Origin: an uncultured Alphaproteobacteria bacterium
GTDB taxonomy: Bacteria > Pseudomonadota > Alphaproteobacteria > RF32 > CAG-239
NCBI GenBank assembly: GCA_934273635.1
Contig: CAKQSV010000007.1
Span: 1 to 64,000 of the forward strand
Direction: 5' to 3'
Length of the DNA: 64,000 nucleotides
A program made the position numbers and the translations under genes. The notes under the pieces were generated by a model, which was not told the origin of the DNA, ran no database searches, and saw nothing but the letters and a program-made list of their open reading frames with translations. Shown in pieces: positions 59,666 through 64,000 of this stretch. Position 1 is the stretch's first letter, and each line of letters opens with the position of its first letter.

Positions 59666-60049
59666 TTAGTCGGTGGCTTTGCCGTTCAGCCCGCGGGCGA
59701 TATTCATATTGATATTAATCAAAACATCCAACCCCTCGGGACGAGGTTTTCCTAATAGCTCTATCGTGCGCTTGAACACAAAAGCGGCTAGCTGTAAAAT
59801 GCTGTTGCGCACCGTTTGCGGCTGAGGGCAATCATCCTCTTTCATGGCACTGGCAATCACGCTCCACAGCAATTTATTTTTCTCTAATGCTTCAGGCAGA
59901 TTTGTTTTTTCGGTCTCCCAATGTTCCTTAATGCGATTGAGCGCCGACGCCGTGCAGATAAACGCCCGACTTTCAAGCTCGATTTGGGTTAAACCCTCTT
60001 TTTGAGTGGAGGCATAATTGCCCGCGCAACCTTGTGATGATGGATACAT
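59666..60049 (-). CDS. flaF: Flagellar biosynthesis regulator FlaF
   Basis: 127-residue alphaproteobacterial protein that with FlbT governs flagellin synthesis. Matches: ESRAFICTASALNRIKE, NLPEALEKNKLLWSVIASAM and the C-terminal NSILQLAAFVFKRTIELLGKPRPEGLDVLININMNIARGL. The ATG at 60049 with GAGAG upstream is preferred over a TTG at 60061. No flagellin or flbT is adjacent, unlike in many relatives. Confidence 0.9.
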   Translation of the reverse strand: MYPSSQGCAGNYASTQKEGLTQIELESRAFICTASALNRIKEHWETEKTNLPEALEKNKLLWSVIASAMKEDDCPQPQTVRNSILQLAAFVFKRTIELLGKPRPEGLDVLININMNIARGLNGKATD

Positions 60050-60087
60050 TTTTACTCTCAAATAACTTCACGTTTATAAAATATTTA

Positions 60088-60105
60088 TTAACATAATTTA
60101 GTTAA
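60088..60105. other. TTAAC/GTTAA dyad between flaF and the solute-binding gene
   Basis: TTAAC (60088-60092) and GTTAA (60101-60105) lie in the AT-rich divergent intergenic region. TTAA half-sites recall CtrA boxes, but the spacing (10) differs from the CtrA consensus (7). Confidence 0.3.
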
Positions 60106-60139
60106 TTTATTCTTATAGGTCAAATAAAAGGTGATGAAA

Positions 60140-60985
60140 ATGAAAAATTTTATAAAAATCGTTTGCGGGATGCTGTGTTTGATTATGCTATGTTCACAGG
60201 CAGACGCGTTGGTTAAGGCGCGTAAAAAGGTTTTGAACGCCGGCTCGCGGTTATGGGTCACGTCTTTTATTGACTATCCGCCGTTTGGCACGCTCAGCAA
60301 ATATCGCGACGGAATCGACACGGTTTTTCAGCCGTTTATTGATGTCTTCAACGCCTCGGGCGATAATGAAATGCAATATTTTGCCTCCGGAACTTATGAT
60401 AATTTGATTTTTGATACCGTCAGCGGACGCGTTGACGTGATTTTAGGCGCTTATTACGACACCAGAAAATACGACGGCTTGGAGCTGGTTTATCCCTCGT
60501 TGCTCAACAATCCGCTCGTTGTTGTCACCATGCCCGACAATAACCTCAATATCAAAACAAAAGACGACCTCAAAAAGCTGAAAGGCGCGATGGACAGTCG
60601 CGAGTACATAGCCGACTATGTAACCAATGAGCTTAAGTCGTATAAAATTCAAAAATTCGATGACTCCGAAAAACTATACGAACAGTTGTTTATCGGCAAT
60701 GTGGATTATATTCTGACCAGCCGCTATTACGGCGCTTTAGAACAAGCCAAGCTCGGCATTCGCGATATGGTGCAAATGTCTAAAAAAGCCGTGTGGGATA
60801 TGCCGCTGTTTATCGCCGTATCCAAAGTCACACGCAAAGGAGCGTTTACCGCAAACACCATCCGCGAGGTGATTAAGGCCAATCAGAACAAAATCAAGCA
60901 ACAGATTGAGCAACGCGTCGTTGATGAAATCCGTAAAGCAGACGAGGCCAGCGTTGGTATTGTGCCGCCGGCTTATGTAAAATAA
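60140..60985 (+). CDS. Family 3 extracellular solute-binding protein
   Basis: 281 residues with a signal peptide (MKNFIKIVCGMLCLIMLCSQADA) and the SBP_bac_3 pattern: LWVTSFIDYPPFGTLSKYRDGIDTVFQPFIDVF, GRVDVILGAYYDTRKYDG, YPSLLNNPLVVVT and TKDDLKKLKGAMDSREYIADYV. Relatives bind amino acids or small polar ligands in the periplasm. No ABC transporter gene is adjacent, so it may act with a distant permease or as a sensor. The ATG at 60140 has AAAGG at good spacing; ATG 60134 is too close. Confidence 0.82.
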   Translation: MKNFIKIVCGMLCLIMLCSQADALVKARKKVLNAGSRLWVTSFIDYPPFGTLSKYRDGIDTVFQPFIDVFNASGDNEMQYFASGTYDNLIFDTVSGRVDVILGAYYDTRKYDGLELVYPSLLNNPLVVVTMPDNNLNIKTKDDLKKLKGAMDSREYIADYVTNELKSYKIQKFDDSEKLYEQLFIGNVDYILTSRYYGALEQAKLGIRDMVQMSKKAVWDMPLFIAVSKVTRKGAFTANTIREVIKANQNKIKQQIEQRVVDEIRKADEASVGIVPPAYVK

Positions 60986-61010
60986 GTTGTATGCAGTTTG
61001 CATCTGGTGA

Positions 61011-61039
61011 TTGACCTGCGCTCTCGGGTTTGTTATGCT
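61011..61039 (+). promoter_or_regulatory. Probable promoter of the GST gene
   Basis: TTGACC (61011-61016), 17-base spacer, TATGCT (61034-61039) with a TG extension, 32 bases before the ATG. Confidence 0.6.
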
Positions 61040-61071
61040 GTGGATTAATTAACCTAGCAAGGGGCTAAATT

Positions 61072-61737
61072 ATGGTTTTGCTAATTCAACATTCCGCATC
61101 TCCCGTGTCGAGAAAAGTGCGCGTGATTATGAGCGAAAAGAAAATGCTGTTCGTTTTGCGCGAGGAAGAGCCTTGGAAACTGTCGCAAGAGTGCCTGAAA
61201 CTGAATCCGGCCGGCGAGCTGCCGATATTTATTTATGACGGCAACGTGCTCTGCGGAAACAATGCTATTTGCGAATTTTTGGAAGAAACCACAAAAGACT
61301 ACAAACTCTTGCCAAACACCCCCAAAGAACGTGCGGAAGTCAGGCGCTTGACCGAGTGGTTTGACGTTAAGTTTTATCGTGAGGTTTATCGCAATATCGC
61401 GTTTGAAAAAATTGACCGGCGCTTTGCATACGGTTCGGCTCCGGATTCCCGATTATTGAAAACCGGATACAATAACCTGTCTTTCCATTTGGAATATATT
61501 GACTGGTTGGCGGAACAAAACAATTATCTGGCCGGCGACACGTTCTCAATGGCGGATATTTCAGCCGCGGCAAACCTCTCGATTTTGGACTATTTGGGCG
61601 ATGTGCCGTGGGATGACTACAAAAACGCCAAACTTTGGTATTCTAAAATAAAATCGCGCCCAAGCTTTAAGGATATTCTCAAAGACAATATCCGCGGTAT
61701 TTTGCCGGCAAGAAGTTATGCTGATTTGGATTTTTAA
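61072..61737 (+). CDS. Glutathione S-transferase family protein
   Basis: 221-residue cytosolic GST fold: thioredoxin-like N-terminal domain (residues 1-78, SPVSRKVRVIMSEKK in the active-site position, with LNPAGELPIFIYDGNVLCGNNAICEFLEE giving the cis-Pro and glutathione-binding region) and helical C-terminal domain (NNYLAGDTFSMADISAAANLSILDYLG). Substrate unknown; the SspA-like arrangement without a clear catalytic Cys/Ser leaves a non-enzymatic role possible. One base separates it from the next gene. Confidence 0.87.
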   Translation: MVLLIQHSASPVSRKVRVIMSEKKMLFVLREEEPWKLSQECLKLNPAGELPIFIYDGNVLCGNNAICEFLEETTKDYKLLPNTPKERAEVRRLTEWFDVKFYREVYRNIAFEKIDRRFAYGSAPDSRLLKTGYNNLSFHLEYIDWLAEQNNYLAGDTFSMADISAAANLSILDYLGDVPWDDYKNAKLWYSKIKSRPSFKDILKDNIRGILPARSYADLDF

Positions 61738-61738
61738 G

Positions 61739-62206
61739 ATGAAAAAAGCGCTTATTGTTTCAACTTTGGTCGGGTTATTGTGCGGATGCAGTTGGTTGTA
61801 TTCCGACTCAGCGCAAGGGCAAGTGATTTATCACTGGGAGCGCCCGAGAACAGGTATTGAAAAATTCTCTCGCGACCACTCCGAGTGTATGCGTATTGCC
61901 GAGGGGTTGCACGTTCCCGACTTTAGAACATGGTTCTTTTCTGAAGAAACCAAACTTGACTTGCGCGCCAACTGGCACGCCGAACGCGGCATTTGGGCAA
62001 GTTATGTCGCCTATCCGGGGGCGCAACCGGTGATGGTGCGTTCTCTGCGCGACAATGCCGGCTCAAGCCCGCGCAAGTATCGCGTTTGCATGGAAAAGCG
62101 CGGCTATACCCACCGCAAAGACGATATTCCGACCACGACTAACCTTTATATCTATAAACCGCAGCGGATGTTGCAGGATATTCCGTTCTCTAACGATATT
62201 TTCTGA
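61739..62206 (+). CDS. Lipoprotein of unknown function
   Basis: 155 residues; signal MKKALIVSTLVGLLCGCSW with lipobox LCGC (Cys18). The mature part has two more cysteines (SECMRIAEGL, RVCMEKRGYTHR), which could pair, and a Trp/Tyr-rich centre. The CMEKRGY segment recalls small conserved outer-membrane lipoproteins of alphaproteobacteria, but no family name is assigned. Start at 61739 directly after the GST stop implies coupling. Confidence 0.75.
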   Translation: MKKALIVSTLVGLLCGCSWLYSDSAQGQVIYHWERPRTGIEKFSRDHSECMRIAEGLHVPDFRTWFFSEETKLDLRANWHAERGIWASYVAYPGAQPVMVRSLRDNAGSSPRKYRVCMEKRGYTHRKDDIPTTTNLYIYKPQRMLQDIPFSNDIF

Positions 62207-62292
62207 GAGAGCTGAAGATGCTGCAACCTGTGAGATATCTCGGCTTACAGTATATTCTATCCTCAAGAAAGAGCGTTATTGTAATTTGAATT

Positions 62293-62649
62293 TTACAGTT
62301 GATTATTTTTGTATTTTGTTCCCCACTCCGCCATTGTCATAATTATCGGCTGTAAAGATAAACCGATTTTATTAAGGCTATATTCAACTCGGGGCGGAAC
62401 TTCTGCATACACTTTGCGCTCCAGCAATCCGTCACTCTCCAAATTACGGAGATTTTCGGTTAAAACTCGTTGGCTGATACCGGTCAGACTTTTACGCAGT
62501 TCGCCAAAACGTTTCGTTCCACTAAGCAAATCACGGATAATCAGCAATTTCCATTTATTACCAATTAAATTAATGGTCGTTGCAACCGGACAATCTGAAA
62601 AATTTTTATTTGAAATCACCTTATTTTCTCCAAAAGTTACTTTTTGCAT
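62293..62649 (-). CDS. HxlR-family transcriptional regulator
   Basis: 118-residue winged-helix regulator: CPVATTINLIGNKWKLLIIRDLLSGTKRFGELRKSLTGISQRVLTENLRNLESDGLLERKVYAEVPPRVEYSLNKIG is present across residues ~20-95 with the typical N-terminal Cys (CPV). HxlR proteins respond to aldehydes, redox or phenolic signals. Divergent from the cupin gene with overlapping promoters, so probably its regulator. Confidence 0.92.
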   Translation of the reverse strand: MQKVTFGENKVISNKNFSDCPVATTINLIGNKWKLLIIRDLLSGTKRFGELRKSLTGISQRVLTENLRNLESDGLLERKVYAEVPPRVEYSLNKIGLSLQPIIMTMAEWGTKYKNNQL

Positions 62650-62673
62650 ACTTCATAACAAAATAGTGCCTAC

Positions 62674-62723
62674 TTTACATTTTTATCTAAATGCTATTAT
62701 AAAATTATTGTTCTTAAATGCAA
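62674..62723. promoter_or_regulatory. Overlapping divergent promoters of hxlR-type gene and cupin gene
   Basis: Plus strand: TTTACA (62674-62679), 18 bases, TATAAA (62698-62703). Minus strand: TTGCAT (62718-62723), 16 bases, TATAAT (62696-62701). The two -10 boxes occupy the same bases, so only one promoter can be open at a time. Confidence 0.6.
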
Positions 62724-62742
62724 TCGTTTTTGGAGAAAAGAA

Positions 62743-63171
62743 ATGAAAGAAATAATTGTAAAAAATTATCACAAAATTCCGGTTCAAATACAAACACAAG
62801 GAGATAATCAGTTTGGCGTTAAACCAATTATTGACGATATAACCAAATGTTCCGCTAATTTTGTGGAAGTTGAGCCTGAAAAATATGCCTATGGATACCA
62901 TTATCACGAAGAAAATGAAGAAATCTTTTATATCATTAGCGGCACGGCATTAGTTAAAACGGAAAAAGGGGATATTCATCTTAATGCCGGCGACATCATC
63001 TGTTTTCCGGCAAATGTAACCGGCTCGCACGTTATTTCTAATCCATCTAAAACTGAAAAACTGGTTTACTTGGATGTCGGGACAGCAAATAAACCGGATA
63101 TTGTTCATTTTACAGGAACAAACACCGGACTGGTTATCTCTCATGAAGGAATATATCATTTTGAAAAATGA
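62743..63171 (+). CDS. Cupin-domain protein
   Basis: 142-residue single-domain cupin. Motif 1 is YGYHYHEENEEIFYIISG (His/His/Glu metal ligands) and motif 2 AGDIICFPANVTGSHVIS, the pattern of small metal-binding dioxygenase- or isomerase-like cupins. The substrate is unknown; control by the adjacent HxlR-type protein suggests a role in small-molecule stress. GGAGAAAAG precedes the ATG. Confidence 0.87.
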   Translation: MKEIIVKNYHKIPVQIQTQGDNQFGVKPIIDDITKCSANFVEVEPEKYAYGYHYHEENEEIFYIISGTALVKTEKGDIHLNAGDIICFPANVTGSHVISNPSKTEKLVYLDVGTANKPDIVHFTGTNTGLVISHEGIYHFEK

Positions 63172-63188
63172 TGCCACCCTCTCTACTG

Positions 63189-63213
63189 AACCCCGTGTCT
63201 AACGCGGGGTTTT
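63189..63213 (+). terminator. Terminator after the cupin gene
   Basis: AACCCCG (63189-63195) pairs with CGGGGTT (63205-63211), followed by TT. Confidence 0.75.
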
Positions 63214-63221
63214 CTATGCGC

Positions 63222-63262
63222 AAAAAAATCCCCTCAGCGGAAAGGCTAAGGGGATTGATTTT
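63222..63262 (-). terminator. Terminator of rplS
   Basis: On the minus strand ATCCCCT/AGGGGAT (63249-63255 and 63228-63234) form the stem, followed by seven U. Confidence 0.85.
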
Positions 63263-63279
63263 TTTGCTGTTGCAGAAAA

Positions 63280-63678
63280 TTATTCAGCTGAAGAAGAATT
63301 TTCTCTTGCTTTGGCAGAAGCGGACAAATCGTCGGCAATACGAGCTGAACGACCACGCAATGCGCGCAAGAAATACATTTTTGCACGACGTACTTTACCA
63401 ATACGAGCAACTTCAATTTTAGCAACATTTGGAGAATACAACGGGAATACACGCTCAACACCTTCACCGAAAGAAATTTTTCTAACCGTGAAAGAAGAGT
63501 TCAAACCGTCGTTTTTGCGAGCAATGCAAACACCTTCATAAACCTGAATACGCTCTCTGTCGCCTTCTTTTACTTTGGTGTGAACTTTCAAAGTATCACC
63601 GGCTTTGAACTCCGGCAGATTTTTTCCGGCGTTGAGTTTTGCAATTTGCTCTTTTTCAATATTTTCAATAATGTTCAT
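63280..63678 (-). CDS. rplS: 50S ribosomal protein L19
   Basis: 132-residue large-subunit protein with GDTLKVHTKVKEGDRERIQVYEGVCIARKNDGLNSSFTVRKISFGEGVERVFPLYSPNVAKIEVARIGKVRRAKMYFLR across residues ~27-105; the last ~25 residues are Ala/Ser-rich. Follows trmD, the usual order. Confidence 0.98.
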   Translation of the reverse strand: MNIIENIEKEQIAKLNAGKNLPEFKAGDTLKVHTKVKEGDRERIQVYEGVCIARKNDGLNSSFTVRKISFGEGVERVFPLYSPNVAKIEVARIGKVRRAKMYFLRALRGRSARIADDLSASAKARENSSSAE

Positions 63679-63717
63679 TGTTTAACCCTTTTTAATAAAT
63701 TTTTTTACTCTATACAC

Positions 63718-64000
63718 CTAAACTTTATGAGAATCAAGATATTTTTGCAAAAGATCCGGACGTCTCTGTTTGGTTACTTGCAGTGCTTGCTCGCGCCGCC
63801 ATGCGGCAATATTTTGGTGATGTCCACTCAAAAGGATATCGGGAACAGTTCTACCTTCCCATTGAATTGGGCGGGTGTATTGGGGATGTTCCAACAAAAT
63901 ATTTTCAAAGCTCTCATCTGCGGTTGATTCGGCATTACCCAAAACACCGGGGATTAGACGCACAACCGCGTCTAACATTATCATCGCCGCCTGCTCGCCA
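63718..64000 (-). CDS. trmD: tRNA (guanine-37-N1)-methyltransferase, C-terminal part
   Basis: Only the C-terminal ~94 residues are in the window; the gene continues past 64000. AVVRLIPGVLGNAESTADESFENILLEHPQYTRPIQWEGRTVPDILLSGHHQNIAAWRREQAL is the TrmD C-terminal region following the SAM-binding trefoil knot. Upstream GEQAAM in frame (63984-64000) extends the family motif, so the start is outside. Precedes rplS by 39 bases. Confidence 0.95.
   Translation of the reverse strand, partial: GEQAAMIMLDAVVRLIPGVLGNAESTADESFENILLEHPQYTRPIQWEGRTVPDILLSGHHQNIAAWRREQALQVTKQRRPDLLQKYLDSHKV

Noticed and set aside
60088..60110. CtrA box upstream of flaF
   Set aside because: TTAA half-sites are 10 bases apart, not 7, in very AT-rich DNA where chance matches are frequent.

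Overview
The window is a contiguous chromosomal stretch from a flagellated alphaproteobacterium of moderate G+C with AT-rich intergenic DNA. The assignment rests on gene content: MipZ, the CckA hybrid kinase, HdaA, FlbD, FlaF, an F1-only atpHAGDC operon and the gene order fliF-fliG-fliH(flbE)-fliN-flbD-flhA are alphaproteobacterial, Caulobacter-like signatures. The species cannot be named from this sequence; a host-associated, Rhodospirillales-like lineage is only a guess. No rRNA, CRISPR array, transposase, integrase or prophage was found.

Layout. 1-570: repeat-bearing intergenic DNA and tRNA-His. 709-2715: S11 carboxypeptidase with SPOR domain, then mipZ. 2834-12542: pgm, a GH114-like exported protein, fliQ-fliR-flhB, cckA, hdaA and an eptA-like transferase, nearly all touching or overlapping. 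12652-13664: rplM-rpsI with a good promoter. 13665-14541: hairpin- and repeat-rich intergenic region. 14542-15441: EamA transporter. 15470-23433 (minus): rnhB, priA, atpHAGDC. 23520-24773: OprB-like porin. 24883-27940: envelope triad of retropepsin-like lipoprotein, inactive transglutaminase with 7 membrane helices, and RimK-like ATP-grasp ligase; then a cyclophilin. 28648-32052: accessory patch of small unrecognised genes, a GNAT protein, duplicated terminators and a duplicated promoter block. 32140-37368 (minus): alkD-like gene, and a run of small membrane ORF, phosphatase, truB, rpsO and pnp. 37369-37932: repeats, hairpins and tRNA-Asp. 38138-43024: M23 peptidase, S66 peptidase, exported orphan, molybdopterin-binding/nucleotidyltransferase fusion. 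43014-60049 (minus): large flagellar block. 60140-64000: solute-binding protein, GST and lipoprotein, divergent hxlR/cupin pair, rplS and the C-terminal part of trmD.

How it fits together. Flagellar basal-body, export and regulatory genes occupy two loci. Cell-cycle regulators sit inside or beside them (cckA overlaps flhB; hdaA follows). A consensus sigma-54 promoter precedes fliK-flgD-flgE, and the likely activator FlbD is encoded in the neighbouring fliF operon, so the usual alphaproteobacterial flagellar hierarchy is largely readable from the sequence.

The least explained parts are: a 25-residue membrane ORF with its own promoter and ribosome site upstream of the truB-rpsO-pnp run; a dispersed family of hairpin repeats with compensatory stem changes; a stack of perfect hairpins between two copies of a tRNA terminator; two unrelated orphan genes driven by near-identical promoter blocks; and a J-domain/SH3-like protein coupled to the flagellar operon.
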